From: Pseudomonadota bacterium
GTDB taxonomy: Bacteria > Pseudomonadota > Gammaproteobacteria > Pseudomonadales > UBA5518
Direction: 5' to 3'
Assembly: GCA_963204845.1 (NCBI GenBank)
Contig: CAUJIL010000008.1
Span: 1-5,641, forward strand
DNA length: 5,641 nt
Positions 1-5,641 of the stretch are shown one piece after another. Both the position numbers and the translations under genes were made by a program. How positions within the stretch are numbered: position 1 is the first letter of the stretch; every line of letters starts with the position of its first letter. The notes under the pieces were generated by a model. The model was not told the origin of the DNA. It made no database searches and saw only the letters and a program-made list of their open reading frames with translations.

Positions 1-900
1 GAACGCGCGGCGCTCGCCTACCAGGAGTTCCTGCGCGATCCCGGGCCGGTGGTGATCGGCGCCGTGCAGGGCGCGAGCTGCTTCGGCCCCGCCTACGAGA
101 TGGCGATGATCCTCGACGCCGATCTGCGCAAGCGCAAGCTGCGCGACCGTGTGCCGATGACCTATGTGACCAGCGAACCCTATGTGGGCCACATGGGCCT
201 CGGCGGCGTCGGCGACTCCAAGACCCTGCTCGAATCCGAGTTGCGCCAGCGCCACATCCGCTGGATCACGAATGCGAAAGTGAACGAAGTCACTGCCTCG
301 GCGGTGCGCATCACCGAGCACGACGACGAGGGCAAGCCGCGACGCGAGCAGGAGCTGCCGTCGCGCTTCACGATGCTGATCCCGGCGTTCCGCGGCGTCG
401 ACGCGGTGGCCGCCGTCGAGGGGTTGTGCAATCCGCGCGGCTTCGTGCTGATCGACGAACACCAGCGCAACCCGACCTGGCGCAACATCTTCGCCGCCGG
501 CGTCTGCGTCGCGATTCCGCCGGTGGAAGCCACACCGGTGCCGACCGGGGCGCCGAAGACCGGCTACATGATCGAGTCGATGATCACCGCGATCACGCAC
601 AACATCGCGGCCGACCTCGCCGGGGGCGCCGCCGACGCGCGCGCGACCAGGAACCCGATCATCCAGGCAGACCACGGCGACGACGGCGTCGCGTTCGTTG
701 CCCTGCCGCAGATCCCGCCGCGCAACCTCACGTGGGCGAAGCGCGGCAAATGGGTGCACTTGGCGAAGATCGCCTTCGAGAAATACTTCATGCACAAGAT
801 GGCCAGCGGCAACACCGAACCCGTCTACGAGAAGTACGTGCTGAAGGCACTCGGTATCGTGCGGCTGAAGTCCGGAGCGCACGGCGACGCACCGCACTGA
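1..900 (+). CDS. Sulfide:quinone oxidoreductase family FAD flavoprotein (5' partial)
   Basis: This is the C-terminal 299 residues of a flavoprotein; the reading frame is open from base 1 and ends at TGA 898-900. From memory of the Acidithiobacillus ferrooxidans type I SQR, the similarity is extensive. Shared blocks are GASCFGPAYE (Cys codon 79-81), TSEPYVGHMGLGGVGDSK, GLCNPRGFVLIDEHQR, AIPPVE-TPVPTGAPKTGYMIES, and a C-terminal WVHLAKIAFEKYF helix with EPVYEKY, the amphipathic part that holds SQRs on the cytoplasmic membrane. SQRs oxidise sulfide to polysulfide through FAD and pass the electrons to quinone. About 130 N-terminal residues, including the first FAD-binding GxGxxG, lie outside the window. 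The second redox cysteine is present, but the position aligning with the third (Cys356 of the A. ferrooxidans enzyme) appears to be Ile (codon 661-663). True sulfide oxidation is therefore not assured and a related substrate is possible. Family assignment is firm; exact activity is uncertain. Confidence 0.88.
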   Translation, partial: ERAALAYQEFLRDPGPVVIGAVQGASCFGPAYEMAMILDADLRKRKLRDRVPMTYVTSEPYVGHMGLGGVGDSKTLLESELRQRHIRWITNAKVNEVTASAVRITEHDDEGKPRREQELPSRFTMLIPAFRGVDAVAAVEGLCNPRGFVLIDEHQRNPTWRNIFAAGVCVAIPPVEATPVPTGAPKTGYMIESMITAITHNIAADLAGGAADARATRNPIIQADHGDDGVAFVALPQIPPRNLTWAKRGKWVHLAKIAFEKYFMHKMASGNTEPVYEKYVLKALGIVRLKSGAHGDAPH

Positions 901-908
901 GGCAGCGC

Positions 909-945
909 TTCGCCGAGGCGCCCCGCCGGCGCGCGCCTCAGCGAA
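909..945. terminator. Hairpin between convergent genes, possible bidirectional terminator
   Basis: Arms 909-921 and 933-945 pair over 13 positions with one C/A mismatch, around an 11-base GC-rich loop. The hairpin begins 9 bases after the stop of the SQR-family gene and contains the stop codon of the facing DUF2892 gene (938-940). That position suits a shared transcription stop. There is no run of T on either side, so it is not a classic intrinsic terminator. It could act with Rho or simply protect mRNA 3' ends. Confidence 0.5.
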
Positions 946-1141
946 ACGCCTGCCCCGGCGCGACACCGAGCTTGCGCGCGACGAGCGCCGCCGGACAGAA
1001 GCCGGTGATCGAGGACTGCAGCAGGTTGAGGCCAACGAAGGCGGTCAGGAAGTACCAGTACTGGTGCACCCAGGTGCCGAGCGCCAGGCTCAGCAGGACC
1101 ATCACGCCCGCGAAACCGAGAATGAAGCGATCGAGGTTCAT
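938..1141 (-). CDS. Small DUF2892 / YgaP-type inner membrane protein
   Basis: The product has 67 residues. It begins MNLDRFILGFAG and has two hydrophobic segments, about residues 6-22 and 28-46, joined by a short WVHQYWYF turn. These are followed by the GFCP motif (residues 47-50) and a short basic tail. The N-terminal N-x-D-R, the second helix ending in G-x-N-L-L, and GFCP are the hallmarks of the DUF2892 (YgaP-like transmembrane) family, which also forms the membrane anchor of the E. coli rhodanese YgaP. The ATG at 1141-1139 is preceded by CTGGAG (1154-1149) with 7 bases between, which supports this start. The length is normal for stand-alone members. The molecular role is not established. 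Family members often sit with sulfur-transfer or sulfide-oxidation genes, which fits the convergent SQR-family gene. The candidate operator at 1178-1197 lies in its promoter region. Confidence 0.85.
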   Translation of the reverse strand: MNLDRFILGFAGVMVLLSLALGTWVHQYWYFLTAFVGLNLLQSSITGFCPAALVARKLGVAPGQAFR

Positions 1142-1177
1142 GGCGAAACTCCAGCAGATGCGTCGATGACGATCGAT

Positions 1178-1197
1178 ATATTAGCGCATACTAATAT
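1178..1197. promoter_or_regulatory. AT-rich palindrome, candidate ArsR-family operator
   Basis: ATATTAG (1178-1184) and CTAATAT (1191-1197) are perfect inverted repeats around a 6-base spacer. This is an AT-rich island in very GC-rich DNA. The 7-6-7 layout is typical of dimeric winged-helix repressors of the ArsR/SmtB type. Sulfur-sensing members (YgaV, BigR, SqrR) control YgaP-like or SQR genes, which matches the neighbours. The site overlaps the putative -10 of the leftward gene and lies 82 bases before the rightward SDR start, so it could act on either. The regulator is not in the window, and its identity is inferred. Confidence 0.65.
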
Positions 1198-1205
1198 CAA
1201 AGCAA
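1178..1205 (-). promoter_or_regulatory. Candidate sigma-70 promoter of the DUF2892 gene
   Basis: On the minus strand, TTGCTT (1205-1200) and TAATAT (1183-1178) are separated by 16 bases and resemble -35 and -10 boxes. Each matches four of the six consensus bases. Transcription would begin near 1171, giving a leader of about 30 bases that contains the GGAG ribosome site. The -10 lies within the left arm of the palindrome and the right arm lies in the spacer, so a bound repressor would block the polymerase. This is assigned by eye and has moderate support. Confidence 0.45.
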
Positions 1206-1279
1206 GCCCGTGCCCGTGGATCGTCCTGGGGCCGCGCTTGTTGTATGAGGCCACGCAACCCTGACCCGGAGCACCCGCA

Positions 1280-2029
1280 ATGCAACGACTGGACGGCAAG
1301 CGGATCATCGTCACCGGCGGCGCCGGCGGCATCGGCAACGCGGCGGTGCGCCTGTTCACGGACTGCGGCGCGCGCGTCGCGACCACGTTCCACCGCAACG
1401 CCCCCGAACTGCCGCCCGGCGTGCCCGCCGCACGCTGCGACATAACCGATCGGGCCGAGGTAGCACGGGTGTTCGACGAGCTGGTTGCTGCGCTCGGCGG
1501 CCTCGACGCACTGGTGCACGCGGCAGGCGCGCACGGCAGCCGTGCCGCCCACGAGGTCAGCGACGCGGACTGGGACGCGCTGATGGACGCCAACGCACGC
1601 GCCACCGCCTGGACCAACCAGGCAGCGTTCCGCCACCTGCGCGACCACGGCGGCTCGATCGTCAACATGGGTTCGGTCGAAGGCGTGCGCGGCTTCGCCG
1701 GCAACGCGGTCTACGCGGCCTCGCGTGGCGCCGTGATGGCATGGACGCGCAGCGTGGCGCTCGAGTGGGGCCGGCACGGCGTGCGCGTGAACTGCGTCGC
1801 CCCGGCGCTCCACACCGACATCTTCGAGCGCCAGCGTGCCGCGCTGGACAGCGCCTCGCTGGCCGCGATGGACGCCCACCTCGCGGCGTTGATCCCGCTC
1901 GGCGGCCGCATGGGCGATGCGCTGCGCGACCTCGCGCCGGTGCTCGCGTTCCTGGTCAGCGACGATTCCCGCTTCGTGACCGGACAGACGCTCGCGGTCG
2001 ACGGCGGGCTGATGATGCTGGGTTCCTGA
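1280..2029 (+). CDS. Short-chain dehydrogenase/reductase (SDR) with YxxxR
   Basis: The product is a 249-residue cytosolic NAD(P)(H)-dependent oxidoreductase of the classical SDR class, with the usual family length. Visible motifs are TGGAGGIG at 12-19 (Rossmann dinucleotide loop), CDIT with Asp54 (adenine contact), HAAG at 80-83 in place of NNAG, Asn105, Ser132, Tyr145, and the C-terminal GQTLAVDGG at 235-243 typical of FabG-like proteins. Ser132 to Tyr145 has the expected spacing. The catalytic Lys four residues after Tyr is Arg149 (codon CGT, 1724-1726), and the usual P-G after V-N-x-x-x is A-P-A, so activity may be altered. ATG 1280 has GGAG at 1268-1271 with an 8-base gap. The substrate cannot be told from sequence. 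FabG-like ketoacyl reductase, alcohol dehydrogenase, or a catalytically weak homologue are all possible. The gene is divergent from the DUF2892 gene and convergent with the PBP gene. Confidence 0.88.
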   Translation: MQRLDGKRIIVTGGAGGIGNAAVRLFTDCGARVATTFHRNAPELPPGVPAARCDITDRAEVARVFDELVAALGGLDALVHAAGAHGSRAAHEVSDADWDALMDANARATAWTNQAAFRHLRDHGGSIVNMGSVEGVRGFAGNAVYAASRGAVMAWTRSVALEWGRHGVRVNCVAPALHTDIFERQRAALDSASLAAMDAHLAALIPLGGRMGDALRDLAPVLAFLVSDDSRFVTGQTLAVDGGLMMLGS

Positions 2030-2039
2030 GGACGGCCGC

Positions 2040-5000
2040 TCACTCCCGCGGCGGCGCATCGAGCAGCGGCGCCAGCGTCGGCATCAGCGCGCCGAGCAGG
2101 CGCACCGGCAGCCCGCTGGTGAATTCGTACCGGGCGGCCTCAGCGCCGGGAACGAAGGCCGTGATGGTGCCGAAGAAGCGGTCATCGACGAGGAACACGA
2201 AGGTCGCCACGCGGTTCACGACCCGCGACTCGACCAGCCTCCCCGGGCCCGCGTAGACCTCGAAGCGGTGGTCACCGGTGCCGGTCTTGCCGCCGACCAG
2301 GTGGCGCGAACCGTCGGCCCGCACCAGCGCGGGCTGCAGCGCGCGCGCGGTGCCCGTGCCGACCACGTCGAGCAAGGCCGCGCGCGCGACCGCGGCCACC
2401 TCGGGCTGCACGACGCGCCGCCCGGTGGCGGGAACGGCTGAATGCACCACCTCGTACGGCGTGCCGGCGGCGAAGTGCAGCTCGCCGACCAGCCGCGAGG
2501 GGTAGCGCAGCCCGCCGTTGACGATGATGCCCATCAGTTCCGCGAGCGCGGCCGGGCGATCGCCCGAGCTGCCGATCGAGGTGGCCAGCGAGGGCGTCAG
2601 CGAGGCGAAGGGATAGCCCAGGGTGCGCCACTGCCGGTGCAGTTCCTGGAAGGCCTCGATCTCGAGCAGGTCGAGGATGCGGCGGTCCTGCGCGCGGCGG
2701 CGGCTGGTCTTCATCAGCCACGCGTAGACCTCCTGGCGCACCTCGGCGCCGGCGTCGATCACCTCGCGTTCGCCGGCCTCCGGGTGCCGGCGCAGGTAGT
2801 CGAGCAGCCACAGTTCGAGCGGATGCACGCGCGCCAGGTAACCACGGTCGTTGAGGTCGAATTTCTGCGGTGCGTAGCGCTGGTACAGCGAGGCAAGCTC
2901 GTCCGCGGACGGCACCTCGTCGGGCAGGTGACGCGCGAACCACGGCCTCAGCCCCTCGGCGTCGAGCTCGGGGCGCACCGTGCGCACCGTCACCACCAGC
3001 GCGCGCGGCGTCACGCGCACGCCGTCGAGCAGCGCGTGCAGCGCCTCGTCGGCGCCGAGGCCGCGGTACTTGCGGTAGAAGCGGCGCAGGAACACCGTTC
3101 CCTCGCGATCGGCGAAGCGGCGCAGGTAGTCGTCACGCCCGGGATCGTCCGCGTTTTCGAGCAGCCGCGCCGTGGTCGAGGACGCGCGGTACATGTAGTG
3201 GTCGATGACCTCGCGCATCATGCGGATGAACACCAGGTTCACCGAGCGGCGCATCGCCTCGGCGACGTCGAGCACGGCGTGGTCGTCGCGGCGCTCGAAG
3301 TTCGCGAAGCGGTGGGCACCGCCGCCGGTATAGAACAGCTGCGCGGTCGAGGCGGAATAGCGCCGGAGCATCGCCGCCTCCAGCGTCTGCTGCAACGTCG
3401 CGCCCGGATGCGCAGCCAGGTGCTCGTACACCCAGGCACTCAGGCGGTCGCGCGGGTGCAGCGCCGCCCGCGCCTGCCACGGCTCGGCGGCCGCGGCGGC
3501 CTGCCCGTGCACCTCGGCGATCAGTTCCAGCCAGCTCAGCAGCGTGCGCAGTTTCGCCGTGGACCCCAGGTCCAGCCGCGCGCCGGAATTGATGTCCAGC
3601 GGCTGGTCGAGGTTGTCGGCGTTGATGCGCAACCGGTTCGCTCCGGCGCCACGTTCGTAGAGCGTCAGGCTGTAGATCACACGCGCCGGATCGCTGGCGC
3701 GCAGCAGGCGTTCGCCTTCCAGGCCGAGCTCGCGGATGCGCTGCCGGTCCGCCAGGCCGCGCAGGAATTCCGTCACCTCGCGCTGCACCGTCGCGTCCAG
3801 CGTGGTGGTGGCTGCGAGGTCGAGGCGGTCGAGTTCGTACAGGCTGCGCACCCCGAGCAGCGACAGCAGTTCGTTGCGCGCCAGGTTGAGTCCCTTCTGG
3901 CGCGTGAAGTCCGGCACCGGCGAGGCGTCCGCGCGCGCGCGCAGCCCGAGCGGCACGCGCTGGGCGGCGTCGGCCAGCGCGCGCGGGATCACGCCCTCGG
4001 CACTCATGCGGCGCAGGTAGCTGTCGGCCAGCGCCGCCAGCGCGGTGCCGTCGTCGGCCAGGTAATGGCTGGGGCGGCGTACCGCGAGGATCAGTGCCAG
4101 CACCCGCTTGTAGTGCAACGCGCGCTCGGCAAGCGGAGCACCCTCGTCGGCGAGCACCCGGTTCGTTGCGGCGAAGCCGGTGCCGAACCACGATTCGATG
4201 CCGTCACCGAGGCTGGAAACCTCGCCGTAGCCGCGCTGCGCCGCGAGCGGCAGGGAATTCAGGTAATCGAGTACCAGCCGCTGGCGTGCCGGCAGCGTCT
4301 GTTCGCCCTGGCGGTACACGCGCAGGCTGGCCGCAGCCATCTGCACCAGCTTGTCGCGTGCATCGCGCGTGATGCCGTCCGGCGAGTGGCGGAACTTCTC
4401 GAGCTGCGTGGCCAGCGTGCTGGCGCCGACCACCTTCTGCTCGCGGCCCAGCGACTTCAGCGCCTGCTGACCCACCGCCACCGCCATGCGCTCCCAGTCG
4501 ACCACCGGGTTCAGGTACGGACGGGCCGGGTCGAGCAGCTCGCGGTCCTCCACGTACAGCAGCGTGCGCACCACCAGCGGCGGGATCGCGGCGAAATCCG
4601 CGTAGACGTTGCGCGGATACAGCGCGCGCTGGATCGGGGCACCGGAAGCGTCGAACAGCTGCAGCCCCGTCCGGGTCTTCTCGGGGTACACATTGAACAG
4701 CCCACGCGCGGCCAGTTCGCTCATGCGCCGTGACGGCACGGCCTGGCGCGTGACGGCGAAGCCGGCCTCCCGGAGGCGTTCACCGAACTGGGGCAGCCGC
4801 GCGTAGCCGAGCCGGATGTCGTACGGTCCCCGGTCGGGTCGCAGCGGCTCGCTCGCCGGCCCCGGCACCACGCGGTAGGTGATCGCGGACGCGAACTCCG
4901 CCAGCCAGCGTGCCTGCCAGCGCGACTGGCGCATCTCCTCGTAGCCCAGCCAGCCGAGCGCGACGCTGCTGCCCAGCAGGATCACGCCGGAGGTGATGCG

Positions 5001-5147
5001 CAGCACCGAGGCGAGCAGGCGCAGCCCGCGCCCGGAACGTTGGCGCCGCGCGGCCACCGAGGCACGCGCCGCCGCGCGCTGCGGCAGCACCATCCCACGG
5101 TTGTCCAGCAACGGAATGCGGCGCACTTGCCCACTGAGGCCGATCAC
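2040..5147 (-). CDS. Divergent class A penicillin-binding protein (transglycosylase/transpeptidase)
   Basis: The product is a 1035-residue envelope protein that should polymerise and cross-link peptidoglycan. It has an Arg-rich cytoplasmic tail (about 1-50), one transmembrane helix (about 50-68), then periplasmic domains. The GT51 glycosyltransferase is at about 175-365, with EDR at 200-202 (putative catalytic Glu200), GASTLATQLEKFRHSP at 241-256, YLNSLPLAA at 295-303 and RRPSHYL at 357-363. The transpeptidase is at about 485-1015, with S529-T-A-K532 (SxxK, nucleophile Ser529), S635-V-N637 (SxN) and K954-T-G-T-G. All three transpeptidase motifs are intact. SxN and KTG are 317 residues apart because of a long charged helical segment at about 640-845. 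The first GT51 motif lacks the usual F/H residues. The start is GTG 5147-5145, with AGGA 11 bases upstream. ATG 5093-5091 (residue 19) is an alternative that keeps the membrane helix. The protein resembles a less-studied PBP branch rather than PBP1a or PBP1b. Function is inferred from the motifs. Confidence 0.88.
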   Translation of the reverse strand: MIGLSGQVRRIPLLDNRGMVLPQRAAARASVAARRQRSGRGLRLLASVLRITSGVILLGSSVALGWLGYEEMRQSRWQARWLAEFASAITYRVVPGPASEPLRPDRGPYDIRLGYARLPQFGERLREAGFAVTRQAVPSRRMSELAARGLFNVYPEKTRTGLQLFDASGAPIQRALYPRNVYADFAAIPPLVVRTLLYVEDRELLDPARPYLNPVVDWERMAVAVGQQALKSLGREQKVVGASTLATQLEKFRHSPDGITRDARDKLVQMAAASLRVYRQGEQTLPARQRLVLDYLNSLPLAAQRGYGEVSSLGDGIESWFGTGFAATNRVLADEGAPLAERALHYKRVLALILAVRRPSHYLADDGTALAALADSYLRRMSAEGVIPRALADAAQRVPLGLRARADASPVPDFTRQKGLNLARNELLSLLGVRSLYELDRLDLAATTTLDATVQREVTEFLRGLADRQRIRELGLEGERLLRASDPARVIYSLTLYERGAGANRLRINADNLDQPLDINSGARLDLGSTAKLRTLLSWLELIAEVHGQAAAAAEPWQARAALHPRDRLSAWVYEHLAAHPGATLQQTLEAAMLRRYSASTAQLFYTGGGAHRFANFERRDDHAVLDVAEAMRRSVNLVFIRMMREVIDHYMYRASSTTARLLENADDPGRDDYLRRFADREGTVFLRRFYRKYRGLGADEALHALLDGVRVTPRALVVTVRTVRPELDAEGLRPWFARHLPDEVPSADELASLYQRYAPQKFDLNDRGYLARVHPLELWLLDYLRRHPEAGEREVIDAGAEVRQEVYAWLMKTSRRRAQDRRILDLLEIEAFQELHRQWRTLGYPFASLTPSLATSIGSSGDRPAALAELMGIIVNGGLRYPSRLVGELHFAAGTPYEVVHSAVPATGRRVVQPEVAAVARAALLDVVGTGTARALQPALVRADGSRHLVGGKTGTGDHRFEVYAGPGRLVESRVVNRVATFVFLVDDRFFGTITAFVPGAEAARYEFTSGLPVRLLGALMPTLAPLLDAPPRE

Positions 5148-5181
5148 GTGCGAATGCGTCCTGCGCGTTGATCACGCGACA

Positions 5182-5187
5182 AGTCTA
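5182..5187 (-). promoter_or_regulatory. Candidate -10 box of the PBP gene
   Basis: On the minus strand TAGACT (5187-5182), within GTACTAGACTTG, resembles a sigma-70 -10 box. Transcription would begin near 5175, leaving about 28 bases before GTG 5147. No good -35 box is visible at the expected distance in the GC-rich upstream DNA, so this is a weak call. It does favour the GTG start over a start further upstream. Confidence 0.35.
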
Positions 5188-5228
5188 GTACGCCGGGCGC
5201 GACGGCGCCGCGCCGCAGGTTCGCGCTG

Positions 5229-5256
5229 TTGCGGTGATCGCCGGGACCGCTACACT
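5229..5256 (+). promoter_or_regulatory. Candidate sigma-70 promoter of gabD
   Basis: TTGCGG (5229-5234) and TACACT (5251-5256) are separated by 16 bases. The GCTACACT context is a common proteobacterial -10 form. The start would be near 5263, giving a short leader that contains the AAGGA ribosome site (5275-5279), 7 bases before ATG 5287. No operator-like palindrome was seen between promoter and gene. Confidence 0.5.
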
Positions 5257-5286
5257 CCCCGCATCGTACCCGGCAAGGATTCCGCC

Positions 5287-5641
5287 ATGCTCCCGAAGCT
5301 CGACGACCCCGCGCTGCTGCGCGGCCAGGCGTACATCGACGGCCAGTGGACGGACGCGGACGACGGCGGCCGCCTGGCGGTGGCGAACCCCGCCAACGGC
5401 GCGACGATCGCCGAGGTGGCATGCTGCGGTGCCGCCGAGACGCGGCGTGCGATCACGGCCGCCGGGCGCGCACAGCAGGACTGGGCCAGGCGAACCGCGA
5501 AGGATCGCGCGCGGCTGCTGCGCAAGCTGTTCGACCTGATGCTGGCGCACCAGGAGGACCTGGCGCGCATCCTGACCGCCGAGCAGGGCAAGCCACTCGC
5601 GGAGGCGCGCGGCGAGATCGCCTACAGCGCGAGCTTCATCG
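5287..5641 (+). CDS. gabD: Succinate-semialdehyde dehydrogenase, GabD type (3' partial)
   Basis: This is the first 118 codons of an aldehyde dehydrogenase; the frame stays open to the window's right edge. The visible part follows E. coli GabD closely as I recall it: LLRGQAYIDGQW, the NPANG block near residue 38, GAAETRRAI, the TAKDRARLLRKLFDLM helix, HQEDLARILTAEQGKPLAEA, and RGEIAYSASFI at the edge. GabD oxidises succinate semialdehyde to succinate with NAD(P)+ in the cytoplasm, the last step of 4-aminobutyrate breakdown. The catalytic Cys and Glu and the cofactor site lie beyond the window, so they cannot be checked. ATG 5287 is well supported by AAGGA at 5275-5279. The family's usual length is about 480 residues, so about three-quarters is missing here. 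It is divergent from the PBP gene. A broader-range semialdehyde dehydrogenase (for example glutarate semialdehyde) is an alternative. Confidence 0.85.
   Translation, partial: MLPKLDDPALLRGQAYIDGQWTDADDGGRLAVANPANGATIAEVACCGAAETRRAITAAGRAQQDWARRTAKDRARLLRKLFDLMLAHQEDLARILTAEQGKPLAEARGEIAYSASFI

Noticed and set aside
426..1169. A 247-codon plus-strand frame overlapping the SQR-family and DUF2892 genes.
   Set aside because: It is Arg-rich, has no domain, overlaps two recognised genes and runs through their hairpin join.
1181..2059. A 292-codon minus-strand open frame covering the SDR gene.
   Set aside because: The composition is Arg/His/Ala-rich without any motif, and it is antisense to a well-supported SDR frame.
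3133..4191. A 352-codon minus-strand frame within the PBP gene.
   Set aside because: It is an alternative frame of the PBP coding strand, made of Arg/Ala/Gly/Pro repeats typical of frame-shifted GC-rich codons. The PBP frame is continuous across it, so there is no sign of a frameshift.
2442..4733. A 763-codon open frame on the plus strand, opposite the PBP gene.
   Set aside because: Its product is low-complexity, rich in Arg, Ala, Gln, His and Val, with no recognisable domain. It is the mirror of an intact PBP frame with all catalytic motifs, and such shadows are expected in GC-rich DNA.
5142..5176. Two direct copies of GATCACG (5142-5148 and 5170-5176) flanking the PBP ribosome site.
   Set aside because: Seven-base repeats are short, one copy includes the start codon, and the 28-base period matches no known operator layout, so chance is likely.
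5250..5591. A 113-codon minus-strand frame over the start of gabD.
   Set aside because: It is antisense to the clearly GabD-like N-terminus and contains no recognisable motif.

Overview
The window is a high-GC (roughly two-thirds G+C or more) stretch of bacterial chromosome. It is densely coded, with short intergenic gaps, purine-rich ribosome binding sites, and proteins that look proteobacterial (sulfide:quinone oxidoreductase family, GabD, a divergent class A penicillin-binding protein). A gamma- or beta-proteobacterium is the likeliest source, but the sequence alone does not fix the genus. No rRNA, tRNA, insertion sequence, phage gene or CRISPR array was seen.

Layout. (1) 1-900 (+): the C-terminal two-thirds of a flavoprotein of the sulfide:quinone oxidoreductase (SQR) family, entering from the left edge. 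(2) 938-1141 (-): a 67-residue two-helix membrane protein of the DUF2892/YgaP-TM type, convergent with the SQR gene. A strong hairpin lies across the join. (3) 1142-1279: an intergenic region between divergent genes. It carries a perfect 7+6+7 AT-rich palindrome that overlaps a candidate promoter for the membrane protein and looks like an ArsR-family operator. (4) 1280-2029 (+): a classical-size short-chain dehydrogenase/reductase whose YxxxK motif reads YxxxR. (5) 2040-5147 (-): a 1035-residue bifunctional transglycosylase/transpeptidase (class A PBP-like) with an unusually long segment inside the transpeptidase domain. It converges on the SDR gene with only 10 bp between the stops. (6) 5148-5286: a divergent promoter region. 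(7) 5287-5641 (+): the first 118 codons of a GabD-type succinate-semialdehyde dehydrogenase, running off the right edge.

How the genes relate. The SQR-family gene, the DUF2892 protein and the palindrome make a plausible small sulfur-related, redox-regulated neighbourhood: YgaP-type membrane domains and SQRs are recurrently controlled by ArsR-family persulfide sensors (YgaV, BigR, SqrR). No regulator gene is inside the window, so this link is an inference. The SDR, the PBP and gabD show no obvious shared pathway and look like ordinary chromosomal neighbours.

I found no clearly new multi-gene system here. The points most worth checking are three departures from family consensus (a missing SQR cysteine, the SDR Lys-to-Arg change, the long PBP insertion) and the palindromic operator.
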